NCBI RefSeq assembly: GCF_022549215.1
Contig: NZ_JAKZFC010000009.1
Location: forward strand, 62,001-126,000
DNA length: 64,000 bases
From: Solibacillus palustris
GTDB taxonomy: Bacteria; Bacillota; Bacilli; Bacillales_A; Planococcaceae
Direction: 5' to 3'
Part shown: positions 1 through 9,447 of the stretch, one piece after another
How the letters are laid out: the number at the start of each line of letters is the position of its first letter
How positions within the stretch are numbered: the stretch's first letter is position 1
Notes under the pieces: model-generated
Databases searched by the model: none
Seen by the model: only the letters and a program-made list of their open reading frames with translations
Told to the model about the DNA's origin: nothing
Program-made: the position numbers and the translations under genes

Positions 1-17
1 CCTTTTCGCCTAAAAGT

Positions 18-52
18 AAAACCCCTGTTTTATTTATTAAAACAGGGGTTTT
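18..52. terminator. Bidirectional intrinsic terminator
   Basis: Arms AAAACCCCTGTTTT and AAAACAGGGGTTTT form a perfect stem around a short AT loop. It lies just past the stop of the minus-strand peptide transporter, and the minus-strand continuation is T-rich, so it most likely ends that transcript. It could also serve a plus-strand gene left of the window. Confidence 0.8.
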
Positions 53-57
53 CCGAA

Positions 58-1542
58 CTATTTAATACCGCGCATTGCTTTTGTAATGATTGGCGAGATG
101 AATAAAATAATCAGACCAATAACAATTGATAATCCACCTAATACACCAAAGTACGTTGTTTCTGAAACTAGCTCATAGACACGAACTAGCTGTGCGTTAA
201 TTGCTTGTGCCGCCGCTGATGCTAAGAACCATAATGCCATTGTTTGACCTGCAAATGCAGCCGGCGCTAATTTTGTTGTAGCAGATAAACCAACTGGTGA
301 TAATAATAACTCCCCTATAACTAATAAGAAGATTGACAGTACAACCCATAATGGATTTACTAAATCGCCTTCTGGTGTTAATACAATTGACGCAATCATG
401 ATTAAGAATGAAGCACCTGCAAAGAATAATGAATAGGCAAATTTACGAGGTGTTGATGGTCCCGTATCACCTAATTTCGTCCATAGTAACGCAAATATTG
501 GCGCCATTGTAATAATGAATAATGGATTAAACGATTGGAACCATGCGGCTGGAATTTCAAAGCCCCATAAATTTAAATCTGTACGTGTATCAATGAATGT
601 CGCTAAAATCGTTGAAGATTGTTCAGCGATTGCCCAGAACATTACTGCACAAATGAATAAGGGAATATAAGCTAATAGACGCGATTTTTCGTCTGCGTTT
701 GTTTTTGGACTACGGTACATATAAGTAATAAATACTATAGGAATCATGACACCTAAGAATGTAATTAATAGCGAGAAATTTTCAACGCTTGCATTACCGG
801 TCATGTATGCCAGTGCTCCTAAAGCGAGAATTACGAAACTACCAATTATAAAGTTACGTGCTGTTGTTTTCTTCTCTGCATCAGATAATGGGTTTGGCGC
901 TACAGAGCCTGCTAAACCAAGGTTTTTCTGTGACATTAAATAAACAACTAGCCCAACGAACATACCTACTGCAGCAACACCAAATCCAGCGTGGAAGCCC
1001 CAGTTTTTTTGAAATAAACCAACAAGTAATGGCGCTGTGAAACCACCTAAGTTAATACCCATATAAAAAATAGAGAAGCCTGAATCACGACGAGCATCAG
1101 TAGGCGCATATAAATCACCGACAACTGATGATACGTTTGGCTTCAGTAAGCCTGTACCAATGATAATGAAGAACATTGATAAGTAAAGTGCTGATGCACC
1201 AAGTGGTAACGCAAGTAAAATATGACCGATCATAATTAATATACCGCCATAGAATATCGCTTTTCGCGTACCTGTAATTCGGTCGGCAATCCAACCACCA
1301 ATAATACCTGACATGTAGATTAAGGAACCGTAAATCGACATGATGATGTTTGCTTGCGTACGATCCAATCCTAAACCGCCATCTTTAAGTGAGTAGTACA
1401 TGTAGAATAATAAAATAGCACGCATGCCGTAATAAGAAAATCGCTCCCAAAACTCTGTAAAGAATAAAGTAAATAGCCCTTTAGGTTGTCCTACAAAGCC
1501 AGTTTGAGGAACTGATTTCACGATTTCTTCTTTAGAATACAT
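58..1542 (-). CDS. POT family proton-dependent di/tripeptide transporter
   Basis: This is a 494-residue multi-pass membrane protein of the proton-coupled oligopeptide transporter family (DtpT/PepT), which imports di- and tripeptides using the proton gradient. The N-terminal part carries the family signature around FWERFSYYGMRAI (the ExxER motif region) and a later GTGLLKPNVSS segment, followed by about 12-14 hydrophobic helices. I chose ATG at 1542 because a clean GGAGG lies 8 nt upstream. A longer reading beginning about 12 codons earlier has no ribosome site. The gene is monocistronic, with its own terminator. The family call is firm; substrate preference is inferred. Confidence 0.92.
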   Translation of the reverse strand: MYSKEEIVKSVPQTGFVGQPKGLFTLFFTEFWERFSYYGMRAILLFYMYYSLKDGGLGLDRTQANIIMSIYGSLIYMSGIIGGWIADRITGTRKAIFYGGILIMIGHILLALPLGASALYLSMFFIIIGTGLLKPNVSSVVGDLYAPTDARRDSGFSIFYMGINLGGFTAPLLVGLFQKNWGFHAGFGVAAVGMFVGLVVYLMSQKNLGLAGSVAPNPLSDAEKKTTARNFIIGSFVILALGALAYMTGNASVENFSLLITFLGVMIPIVFITYMYRSPKTNADEKSRLLAYIPLFICAVMFWAIAEQSSTILATFIDTRTDLNLWGFEIPAAWFQSFNPLFIITMAPIFALLWTKLGDTGPSTPRKFAYSLFFAGASFLIMIASIVLTPEGDLVNPLWVVLSIFLLVIGELLLSPVGLSATTKLAPAAFAGQTMALWFLASAAAQAINAQLVRVYELVSETTYFGVLGGLSIVIGLIILFISPIITKAMRGIK

Positions 1543-1800
1543 TTGAAATTTCCTCCGATTTAATAAATATTCTGACAATTAAATTCATTGTCATACCTTT
1601 AGTAATAGTTTTTTAATACTCTAACGTAACAATTAAACAAAATCAAGAAAACACTAAAATGTTATAATATTACTTTTTTTCTGTATTTTCTGATAAATTA
1701 ATCAAGAATTCATCATCAATACCCGACTATTATAGTTTATTCTCTATCAGTTACAAAATGGTTTGACTTATTTAAACGAAAACATAAAGGATTCGTCCAA
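1543..1800. other. AT-rich upstream region of the peptide transporter
   Basis: Very AT-rich DNA between the peptide transporter start and repeat A copy 1. It presumably holds the minus-strand promoter, but I see no convincing -35/-10 pair and no coding frame. Confidence 0.4.
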
Positions 1801-1998
1801 AGCATTTACTTTTTTTAGCAATGTCTGTCTCATGTATTAATTATCCTCTGTAGGTTGATTTTCGCGGTAGGCGCAAGTAAAGAATGAATGCTACAAACGT
1901 CACGCCCTGTGACAACGCATTCATGACTAGCTTTGTACCAGCCTCCATCCTCAGCGCAAAGGGAATGTCCCAGAATTACTTCTCGGACATTCCCTTTG
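1801..1998 (+). repeat. Dispersed repeat family A, copy 1
   Basis: About 200 nt, homologous to 53096-53300 (same strand) and to 12831-13033 (opposite strand). The core contains arms GAATGC (1886-1891) and GCATTC (1917-1922) enclosing GTCAC (1899-1903) and GTGAC (1909-1913), so it can fold as a two-part hairpin. The right end is a perfect 13-bp stem, AAAGGGAATGTCC (1958-1970) with GGACATTCCCTTT (1985-1997). That stem sits 10 nt past the hflX stop and probably terminates hflX. The left-end hairpin seen in the other copies is eroded here. Confidence 0.8.
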
Positions 1999-2007
1999 CT
2001 TCATAGC

Positions 2008-3285
2008 TTATTTCACTACATATTTTTCATATTTATTATAATCCGCTTGTTTTAGTTCTAATGTTAGTAGCGTGCCTTGTTCTTCGTACACTGTCTCTAA
2101 AATTGTTGCCTGTTCATTTAAATAGGAAACAATAGCCCCTTGTTCGTAAGGAATGAGCATTTGGCATGTTACGTAATCCGAGAAGATTTGCTTACGAATC
2201 ATTTGAAGTAATTCATCTAAGCCCACTCCCTCTTTAGCTGCAATCCAAATATTATCACCGCTAATTAACGGGTATTCTAAATTGGCCAAGTCCGATTTGT
2301 TATACACATAGATTGTTGGGATATTTTCAACATCAATAGCTTTTAATGTATCGTTTGTCACGTCCATCATGAAACGGAATTCTTCATTTGATACATCAAC
2401 GACATGTAGAAGTAAATCTGCCTCGCGTGCTTCTTCTAACGTCGAACGGAAGGCCTTTACTAAATGGTGCGGTAGCTTACTAACAAAACCAACTGTATCT
2501 GTTAGTAAAAATGATTTGTTATCCTCTAATTCAATATTGCGCACCGATGTTTCAAGCGTGGCGAACAGCATGTCTTTTTCGAATACTTGCTTTCCATCGT
2601 CCTGACCAATTTTCGCTAACAGTTGGTTCATGATTGTTGATTTACCTGCGTTTGTATAGCCAACAATTGAAACGACTGGCACCGCATTTTTACGGCGTTG
2701 CTTTCGCTGTGTTTCGCGCTGTTCTTTTACTGCCTCTAATTCCTTTTTAATTTTGGTAATTTGGTCCTCGATTTTACGACGATCTAGCTCCAGCTTCGTT
2801 TCCCCGGCACCACGGTTTTTAAAGCCACCACCTGTACCACCACCTTGACGTGAAAGTGAAGCATGTAAACCTACTAGGCGCGGTAGCATATATTGAAGCT
2901 GCGCAAGTTCTACTTGTAGTTGTGCCTCGCGTGTTTTGGCGCGGCGACTGAAAATATCTAAAATTAGCATCGTACGGTCGATTACTTTACAATCTAAATC
3001 GCGCTCTAAATTACGAATTTGTGATGGGGATAATTCATCATTAAAAATGACGATATTCGCATCTGCTTCTTCATAAAACGCCTTAATTTCATCGATTTTT
3101 CCTGTTCCTACATAGTGAGACGGTGTGACACGCTCTAAATTCTGTGTCACCTTGCCGACTACTTCTACATTTAAAGCTTCTGCTAAATTCGCTAACTCTT
3201 CCATTGAATAATCGAAGTGCTCGTCTTTTTGTAAGTTCACGCCCACTAAAATGCCGCGTTCAATTAATACTTCTACCTCTTTCAA
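2008..3285 (-). CDS. hflX: Ribosome-associated GTPase HflX
   Basis: This is a 425-residue HflX, a GTPase that binds the 50S subunit and helps split or rescue stalled ribosomes under stress such as heat or some antibiotics. An N-terminal HflX domain (about 1-180, including the glycine-rich SRQGGGTGGGFKNRGAGE stretch and a basic coiled coil to about 200) precedes a G domain. That domain has P-loop GYTNAGKS (209-216), DTVGF (263-267) and NKSD near 330. The start is TTG at 3285 with GAGGAGG 6-7 nt upstream. It stands alone between divergent genes, and a repeat-family hairpin supplies the terminator. Confidence 0.95.
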   Translation of the reverse strand: MKEVEVLIERGILVGVNLQKDEHFDYSMEELANLAEALNVEVVGKVTQNLERVTPSHYVGTGKIDEIKAFYEEADANIVIFNDELSPSQIRNLERDLDCKVIDRTMLILDIFSRRAKTREAQLQVELAQLQYMLPRLVGLHASLSRQGGGTGGGFKNRGAGETKLELDRRKIEDQITKIKKELEAVKEQRETQRKQRRKNAVPVVSIVGYTNAGKSTIMNQLLAKIGQDDGKQVFEKDMLFATLETSVRNIELEDNKSFLLTDTVGFVSKLPHHLVKAFRSTLEEAREADLLLHVVDVSNEEFRFMMDVTNDTLKAIDVENIPTIYVYNKSDLANLEYPLISGDNIWIAAKEGVGLDELLQMIRKQIFSDYVTCQMLIPYEQGAIVSYLNEQATILETVYEEQGTLLTLELKQADYNKYEKYVVK

Positions 3286-3421
3286 ACAGATAGCCTCCTC
3301 AAAGGTTCATTCTATCGTTTAATCGTAACATACATTACAAAAGCCTGTACAATCACACCATATAGCGCATTGTGATAAAATAGAAGTAATAATATTTTTC
3401 ATTATAGAAAAGGCGGTTTTT

Positions 3422-4582
3422 ATGGAATTTCAACAAATGAAAGAGCAGTTAGTCGCTCTTTTACAAGATAAAACACTAATTCAAGCAACGATCAGTCAAC
3501 CTCGCCAAAAATCAAACGAAATAAAACGTGTAAAATTAAAGCCAGTTGAATTACGCGGTGATTATGTGATTCAGCTCGAATATCAATATGAGCGCATTTT
3601 AAAACACGAAAATTTACCACTTACCGATGTGGCAATAAAGCTAGACGAATTATTTGAACAATTTCGCCAAGTACATTCAGAATTCACGGGGCAAACGGTG
3701 CAAATCCAATTATCAAAGAAAAACAAAGTGCTATGGAAATCAAATGCGAGCGCCTCAACAAAGCAAGTGAGCTTATCACATAATCGTAAAAAACAATATT
3801 TGTTAGATGACTCACGTGTGCATCCGTTTTTAGTACGTTTAGGCGTGCAAGCAGAAGACGGCAAAATTAAAAAGCAAAAGTACGATAAATTTAAACAAAT
3901 TAATCGCTTCGTTGAATTCATTGACGATTCTCTAGCACATTTACCAAAGGATAAGCAAATCCGTATTTTAGACTTTGGCTCAGGGAAATCATATTTAACA
4001 TTTGCGTTATATCATTATTTAAAAGTAGAAAAAGGGTTAAAAATACGTGTTACTGGGTTAGATTTAAAGAAGGAAGTTATTGAAGAATGTAATCGCATAG
4101 CACAGGATTTACAATATGATGATTTAGAGTTTTTAATTGGGGATATTAATGATTACAATGACGAAACAGCGGTTGATATGGTTGTAACCCTTCATGCGTG
4201 TGACGTTGCAACCGATATGGCTTTAGCACGCGCTGTTAAATGGGGCGCGAAAGTGATTTTAAGTGTCCCTTGCTGTCAGCATGAATTGAACCGACAACTT
4301 CAAGTCCCAGAATTATCGATTATGACACAGCACGGCTTAGTAAAAGAACGCTTTGCCGCACTTGCGACCGATTCAATCCGTGCCGAGCTGTTATCACTTG
4401 TTGGGTATGAAACACAGCTATTAGAGTTTATCGATATGGAAAATACGCCGAAAAATATATTAATTCGCGCCTACTTTACAGGAAAGCAGCCAACTGACGA
4501 ACAACGCGCGAAATATGTCGAATTTGTGAGATTTTTAAATGCGCAACCATTTCTGCAACAAGAATTACAGGATTTCTTATAA
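3422..4582 (+). CDS. Class I SAM-dependent methyltransferase, Methyltransf_32-like
   Basis: A 386-residue soluble protein with a C-terminal Rossmann-type methyltransferase domain. The SAM-binding loop LDFGSGKSYLTF lies near residue 180, an acidic GLDL follows it, and the motif VTLHACDVATD plus VPCCQHELN later is typical of the Methyltransf_32 family of probable RNA methylases. The N-terminal ~150 residues (basic, with a Lys/Arg-rich patch) may bind nucleic acid. The start ATG has AAGGCGG upstream. It is divergent from hflX, with a 136-nt shared upstream region. The substrate is unknown; an rRNA/tRNA target is inferred from the family only. Confidence 0.8.
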   Translation: MEFQQMKEQLVALLQDKTLIQATISQPRQKSNEIKRVKLKPVELRGDYVIQLEYQYERILKHENLPLTDVAIKLDELFEQFRQVHSEFTGQTVQIQLSKKNKVLWKSNASASTKQVSLSHNRKKQYLLDDSRVHPFLVRLGVQAEDGKIKKQKYDKFKQINRFVEFIDDSLAHLPKDKQIRILDFGSGKSYLTFALYHYLKVEKGLKIRVTGLDLKKEVIEECNRIAQDLQYDDLEFLIGDINDYNDETAVDMVVTLHACDVATDMALARAVKWGAKVILSVPCCQHELNRQLQVPELSIMTQHGLVKERFAALATDSIRAELLSLVGYETQLLEFIDMENTPKNILIRAYFTGKQPTDEQRAKYVEFVRFLNAQPFLQQELQDFL

Positions 4583-4772
4583 TAGTGACAAACTATCTCG
4601 ATTAAGCTTATTTTCGCTAAAAATTGACTGAAAATAACGCGAAAGTCACATAATCCTTTTGTTACAGAATTGTAAAGTTTAAGACGTAATGAGTAAATTT
4701 TATGTAGATTTTTTTTAGATTTTGTTATGATTGTTAGGTTGGTTTGATTATATAATTCCAGGAGGCAATTCC

Positions 4773-5393
4773 ATGTTTAGTCCAAAAAAACAAGATCCAT
4801 TTTTCGCAGCTTTGTTAAAAATTGCTGAAAATATGCGTGAAGCTGTTCATTACGCAAATGATTTTCGCATCGAAACGGTTGCTGATTTAAAGGAAATTAG
4901 CGTTCGTATGAAACAATACGAAACAGCTGGCGATAAATTAATACATGAGTTAATCGTAATGTTAAATAAATCATTTATGACACCAATTGAGCGTGAAGAT
5001 ATTTTATCTTTAGCGATTCGTATGGATGACGTATTAGATGGTACAGAAGGAACAATCGGACACTTCGAAATGTTTTCTTTAACTGAAGTTGACGATTCAA
5101 TGCGCAACTTCTTAGAATACATTGCGAAATCATCTGATGAAATCGTGAAAGCGATGGAACTTTTGAACAAAAAAGATCTTGTTGGTATGCGACAGCATGC
5201 AATTTTAATTAAAGACTATGAACGTGAGTGCGATGAAGTATTACGTTCTTCCATCAAGCAATTATTCTTAAACGAAAAAGATCCAATTCGTTTAATCAAA
5301 TTTAAAGACATCTACGAACAACTTGAAGAAATTGCAGACTACTGCCAAACAGTAGCAAACACAATCGAAACAATTATTATGCGTAACGCATAA
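4773..5393 (+). CDS. DUF47 family PhoU-like protein partnered with Pit
   Basis: A 206-residue all-helical DUF47/TIGR00153 protein, distantly PhoU-like, with acidic clusters such as DDVLDG and YERECDEVL that in the family bind metal clusters. Proteins of this type usually sit directly before a Pit phosphate transporter and are thought to modulate it. That is the case here: pit starts 19 nt downstream, so the two form an operon. ATG at 4773 follows GGAGGC by 6 nt. A longer frame upstream lacks a ribosome site and is not believed. The function is inferred from family and context. Confidence 0.88.
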   Translation: MFSPKKQDPFFAALLKIAENMREAVHYANDFRIETVADLKEISVRMKQYETAGDKLIHELIVMLNKSFMTPIEREDILSLAIRMDDVLDGTEGTIGHFEMFSLTEVDDSMRNFLEYIAKSSDEIVKAMELLNKKDLVGMRQHAILIKDYERECDEVLRSSIKQLFLNEKDPIRLIKFKDIYEQLEEIADYCQTVANTIETIIMRNA

Positions 5394-5412
5394 TCATAGG
5401 GAGTCTTAATAA

Positions 5413-6429
5413 ATGAACACACTATTAATCATTACCGTATTAGTTGTCGCATGCGCATTACTATTTGACTTCATTAATGGTTTCCATGATACGGCTAATG
5501 CAATTGCCACATCTGTTTCAACGCGTGCATTACCACCACGTGTAGCGGTATTAATGGCAGCCATCATGAACTTTATCGGTGCCATTACATTCGTTGGTGT
5601 AGCAAAAGCGATTGCTTCTGATATCGTTGATCCGTTTTCACTATCAACACCTGAAGCACCATTAATCGGTTCTGTTGTTATTTTAGCTGCACTACTTTCT
5701 GCCATAACGTGGAACTTAGTAACTTGGTATTTCGGTATTCCGTCTAGTTCATCTCACACGTTAATTGGTTCGATTGCTGGTGCAGCGATTGCTTCTTCTG
5801 GTTTTGGCGTTTTAAACTACAGTGGCTTTTCAAAAATTATTATTGCGTTATTATTGTCACCAATTATCGCCATTTGCGTTGGTTACTTAATGATGTCATT
5901 AATGAAGTTCTTATTTAAAAACATGAACCTTTATAAAACAAATAAAGGGTTCCGCATTATGCAAATTTTCACCGCAGCTATTCAATCGTTCACACACGGG
6001 ACGAACGATGCTCAAAAGGCAATGGGGATCATTACGATGGCTTTAATTGCGGCGAATTGGCAAACAACGGATGATGTACAAGGATGGGTTCGTTTTGCCT
6101 GTGCCCTTGCAATGGGTCTAGGGACTTCGATTGGTGGTTATAAAATCATCAAAACAGTCGGCGGTAAAATCATGAAAATTCGTCCAGTAAACGGGGCTGC
6201 AGCTGACCTTTCTTCTGCATCAATCATTTTCGGGGCAACTTTAATTCACTTACCCGTTTCAACAACACACGTTATTTCATCTGCCATTATGGGTGTAGGT
6301 GCTGCACAAAACGTGAAAGGCGTTAACTGGGGAATGGCGCGTAAAATCGTCACAACTTGGATTATTACAATGCCAATTTCAGCTGTAATGGCTGCAATAA
6401 TTTATTCAGTATTAAATATCTTCTTTTAA
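5413..6429 (+). CDS. pit: Low-affinity inorganic phosphate transporter, Pit family
   Basis: A 338-residue integral membrane protein of the PHO4/Pit family, importing inorganic phosphate (often as metal-phosphate) with protons. Both duplicated signature motifs are visible: DFINGFHDTANAIATSVSTR near residue 18 and SFTHGTNDAQKAMGI near 195, each in a hydrophobic half of about 5 helices. It is shorter than enterobacterial Pit (~500 residues), as is usual for Bacillales. It is translated after the DUF47 gene from its own GGGAGT site and followed by a strong terminator. Confidence 0.93.
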   Translation: MNTLLIITVLVVACALLFDFINGFHDTANAIATSVSTRALPPRVAVLMAAIMNFIGAITFVGVAKAIASDIVDPFSLSTPEAPLIGSVVILAALLSAITWNLVTWYFGIPSSSSHTLIGSIAGAAIASSGFGVLNYSGFSKIIIALLLSPIIAICVGYLMMSLMKFLFKNMNLYKTNKGFRIMQIFTAAIQSFTHGTNDAQKAMGIITMALIAANWQTTDDVQGWVRFACALAMGLGTSIGGYKIIKTVGGKIMKIRPVNGAAADLSSASIIFGATLIHLPVSTTHVISSAIMGVGAAQNVKGVNWGMARKIVTTWIITMPISAVMAAIIYSVLNIFF

Positions 6430-6441
6430 CCAATAAAAGGT

Positions 6442-6480
6442 CTCCAGAATTCAACAACTTTTCTGGAGGCTTTTCCTTTT
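6442..6480 (+). terminator. Intrinsic terminator after pit
   Basis: Arms CTCCAGAA (6442-6449) and TTCTGGAG (6461-6468) followed by a T-rich tail, 12 nt past the pit stop. Confidence 0.85.
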
Positions 6481-6530
6481 TTCGCCAAATCAATTACACT
6501 AGAAGTACTGAAATAGAAAGGCGGTATTTT

Positions 6531-8642
6531 ATGAAGCACTTTGCAGTATTTGTTACGAAATTTTCAAAGCCGGTTGTCGCCATTTGGTTTCTTATCCTTG
6601 CTATATTTGCATTTTTTGCTCTTCAGCTTCCTTCTAAATTGCAAGGGGATGGGTTTTTCGTAGATGGTGATCATTCATACGTAACAAACGAGCTTTCTGA
6701 GACATTTGATTTACCAGCGAAAACGATTTTTGTTTTATTTAAAGATAAGTCCGACGATGAAATTACGTCCATTATGGAAGAACTCGAAAATTTGGATGCC
6801 GTTCATGCAGTGACTTCTCCAGTGGGCAATGCCGCATTAAATAAAAACGGCTACGCTTATGGACTGCTTGAATTTGATAATACAATTGCCGATTACTTCC
6901 CTATTATCGATGACATTCGGGAAATTACTGAGGATGAACAAGGCATTTCGATTACAGGGGAGCCCGTTATTTCAAAAGATATTAACGTAGCGAGCCAAAA
7001 AGATTTAATTAAAGCCGAGGCAATTGGCTTACCAATCGCTTTAATCGTTTTATTATTAGCATTTGGTTCAATTGTAGCGTCATTATTACCGTTAATTATT
7101 GGTGGCGCAACGGTTGTTATCGCACTTGGGATTTTAACGCTATTAAGCGATTATTTTAATTTATCGATATTCGTCATGAATATTGTACCGATGCTTGGCT
7201 TAGCATTAAACATTGATTTTGCGCTTTTATTTATTAACCGTTACCGTGAAGAACGCGAAAAACATGCGGTGCGTGAATCCGTTCAAACCGCAATTCAAAC
7301 AGCTGGACGCTCGATCATTTTCTCTGCACTATGTGTCATGATTGGCTTAGGTGCAATGGTCGTTATTAATGTAGAGATTTTTATGAATATTGCTCTTGGT
7401 GGCACAATCGTTGTTTTCCTTGCAGTGTTAACAGCGCTAACCTTTTTACCAGCAACGATTACGCTATTGGGCGATCGTTTAAATAAAGGGCGTATTTTCC
7501 GCGTAAAAGCAACCGCTTCACGTTGGCAAAAGTTTGCCGCTTTCGTGATGAAACGCCCGGTTGTCATTATTTTTGTCGCTGTCCTTTTACTATGTGTGGC
7601 GATGGTTCCTATTAAAGATATAGCGTTAACGATTCCTTCGACTGAATCATTACCAGCTTCCTACGAATCCCGTCAGACTTTCGATACCCTCGATGAAACA
7701 TTCGGTATTGGTGAAAATACGCCTGTCTTTTTACTCGCTGAAAATGATGACACTTGGGATACGACGGAAGGACGTGAAAAGATCTTTGATATTCAGCAGC
7801 AACTACTAGATGATCCAATGGTAGATCGTGTCACTTCTATGTTTACAGTGGCAAATATCGAATCGGTTGAAATGTGGGAAATGGTCAATAGCAACCCACA
7901 AGCACCAGGAGCACTTGACGAGGTTGCAGAAAACTTTATTCAAAAAGATAAAATGTATATGGTCGCTTATTTAAACACAACCGGTGCGACATCCGAAGCG
8001 CAGGATTTTGTCCGTAACTGGATGAATAAAGACTTAGGTGTGGATTTCGCATTATCTGGACAAGCAAAGTTCAATCAGGAAATTTTTGATGAAATTGCGA
8101 ATAAAGTGCTCATTGCCATTGCAATCATTATTGTTTCAACATTTATTATTTTAATGATCGCATTTCGTTCCATTTTAATCCCTTTAAAGGCGATTTTAAT
8201 GAATATTTTAGGGCTTGGCGCGACATTCGGTATTTTGGTTTATATTTTCCAATACGGGCATTTTGGTATTGAAGCAGGCACAATTGTATTAATTATTCCG
8301 GTATTGGTATTCTGTTTAGTCTTTGGCTTAAGTATGGACTATGAGGTGTTTTTAATTTCGCGGATTCAAGAAGAGTATTTAAAAGGGGCTACGAACACAA
8401 AGGCTACGATTGATGGACTGGTTACAACAAGTAAAATTATTACGTCTGCCGCACTTATTATGATTGTCATTACCGGAGCATTTGCGTTTACCGATGTAAT
8501 GCCCGTTAAACAAATTGGGGTCGGCATAGCGATTGCCATTGCGATTGATGCAACAATTATCCGCCTCATGCTCGTACCAAGTTTCATGAAGCTGTTTGGC
8601 GATTGGAACTGGTGGCTACCGTTTAGAAAAGGAAGAAAATAA
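6531..8642 (+). CDS. MMPL family RND-type transporter
   Basis: A 703-residue MMPL/RND superfamily membrane exporter (YdfJ type). The two-fold architecture is clear: TM1, an extracytoplasmic loop (about 40-175), five TMs ending near 345, then a second TM, loop and five TMs. Conserved features include NIVPMLGLALNIDFALLFINRYREE in the first half and FGLSMDYEVFLISRIQEE in the second. ATG at 6531 has GGCGG 8-9 nt upstream; the frame remains open further upstream into pit without a start signal. The family exports lipids or hydrophobic toxic compounds; the substrate here is unknown. A second MMPL gene lies at 35.6 kb. Confidence 0.9.
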   Translation: MKHFAVFVTKFSKPVVAIWFLILAIFAFFALQLPSKLQGDGFFVDGDHSYVTNELSETFDLPAKTIFVLFKDKSDDEITSIMEELENLDAVHAVTSPVGNAALNKNGYAYGLLEFDNTIADYFPIIDDIREITEDEQGISITGEPVISKDINVASQKDLIKAEAIGLPIALIVLLLAFGSIVASLLPLIIGGATVVIALGILTLLSDYFNLSIFVMNIVPMLGLALNIDFALLFINRYREEREKHAVRESVQTAIQTAGRSIIFSALCVMIGLGAMVVINVEIFMNIALGGTIVVFLAVLTALTFLPATITLLGDRLNKGRIFRVKATASRWQKFAAFVMKRPVVIIFVAVLLLCVAMVPIKDIALTIPSTESLPASYESRQTFDTLDETFGIGENTPVFLLAENDDTWDTTEGREKIFDIQQQLLDDPMVDRVTSMFTVANIESVEMWEMVNSNPQAPGALDEVAENFIQKDKMYMVAYLNTTGATSEAQDFVRNWMNKDLGVDFALSGQAKFNQEIFDEIANKVLIAIAIIIVSTFIILMIAFRSILIPLKAILMNILGLGATFGILVYIFQYGHFGIEAGTIVLIIPVLVFCLVFGLSMDYEVFLISRIQEEYLKGATNTKATIDGLVTTSKIITSAALIMIVITGAFAFTDVMPVKQIGVGIAIAIAIDATIIRLMLVPSFMKLFGDWNWWLPFRKGRK

Positions 8643-8654
8643 CGAAAAAAATGA

Positions 8655-8695
8655 GCTTGTCCGGAAATTGATTTCTGGACAAGCCCTGTTTTTGA
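8655..8695. terminator. Terminator hairpin of the family-A type (solo copy)
   Basis: Arms GCTTGTCCGGAAAT (8655-8668) and ATTTCTGGACAAGC (8671-8684), then a T-run on the plus strand. The same hairpin sequence recurs at 24234 and inside 12831-12856. It lies between the convergent ends of the MMPL gene and the small membrane protein gene and can stop both. Confidence 0.8.
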
Positions 8696-8737
8696 AATAA
8701 AGTATACCTTGTTCATTCAAATATTGACTATTGTTCA

Positions 8738-8965
8738 CTAGCTTAAGTGCAGCAATGTTTCATAATTACTCATTGCTGATTTTGAATAGCTTGGCTGTTC
8801 ACTTTCGTCTTGGCGATCATTATGCTTTGGCTCATTTGGCTCCCATAATACATAGAACGCCTGAATAACAGCGACGATAATAATGGAAGCGACTAAAATT
8901 GTGCCTATAATAATTTTGACCATTTTATTACCAGACATTTCTTTTGATTGATGCTGTTGCTCCAT
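8738..8965 (-). CDS. Small single-pass membrane protein, unknown
   Basis: A 75-residue protein with a short polar N-terminus rich in Gln/His/Lys, one strong membrane helix (about 16-40) and a polar tail with PNEPKHNDRQDESEQP. I do not recognise a family. It starts 20 nt after the stop of the 153-residue gene upstream, so the two are probably co-transcribed. A GGAG lies immediately before the ATG. It could be an anchor or accessory peptide. Confidence 0.6.
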   Translation of the reverse strand: MEQQHQSKEMSGNKMVKIIIGTILVASIIIVAVIQAFYVLWEPNEPKHNDRQDESEQPSYSKSAMSNYETLLHLS

Positions 8966-8985
8966 ACTCCATTTCCCTCACTTAT

Positions 8986-9447
8986 CTATTTTGAAAGTCG
9001 GAAACCTTCTTCATGTAAATATGCGATTGCATCATCACGTGTCCCGAATGATTCCTCTAAATTTCCTTGGTGATAAATGTTCCATGAACGATTGTTAAAT
9101 TCTAGCTCTAGCTTTGTTCCTTGGCGTGATGTCCAGTATTCAATAATTGGTGTATCATCAATTTCCTCTGATAAGTAATCGATGGCCGATTCGATAATTT
9201 CGCGTAGTTGCTGTTCGCTATAATCGCGAATATTGACTAAGCCCTTATCGCTTGCTTCTTTTTCGTATTTTAGTAAATCCCCTACAAATATAAAGCCGTT
9301 GCCGTTTGGATGTAGCTTTTCAACGACGATTGTTTTTTCGTAAAGGCTGTCTTCGAAATGATAGTTTAAACGCTTTAACGAAATTTCTTTTTTCGTTAGT
9401 TGCGGAAACGATTCGATAATTGCTTGTTTTTGTTCAAATGTTAGCAT
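8986..9447 (-). CDS. Conserved hypothetical cytoplasmic protein
   Basis: A 153-residue soluble, acidic protein without membrane segments. It has an amphipathic helical N-terminus (EQKQAIIESFPQL), a beta-rich middle and a C-terminal part with NRSWNIYHQGNLEESFGTR. No catalytic motif was recognised. ATG has AAAGGAGC upstream. It is the first gene of a probable two-gene unit with the small membrane protein. Function unknown. Confidence 0.65.
   Translation of the reverse strand: MLTFEQKQAIIESFPQLTKKEISLKRLNYHFEDSLYEKTIVVEKLHPNGNGFIFVGDLLKYEKEASDKGLVNIRDYSEQQLREIIESAIDYLSEEIDDTPIIEYWTSRQGTKLELEFNNRSWNIYHQGNLEESFGTRDDAIAYLHEEGFRLSK

Noticed and set aside
4660-4676. Possible Pho box (TTTACA-5-GTAACA on the minus strand) before the DUF47-Pit operon
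   Set aside because: Only one imperfect pair, wrong orientation for the operon, and low-affinity Pit systems are not usually PhoP-induced.
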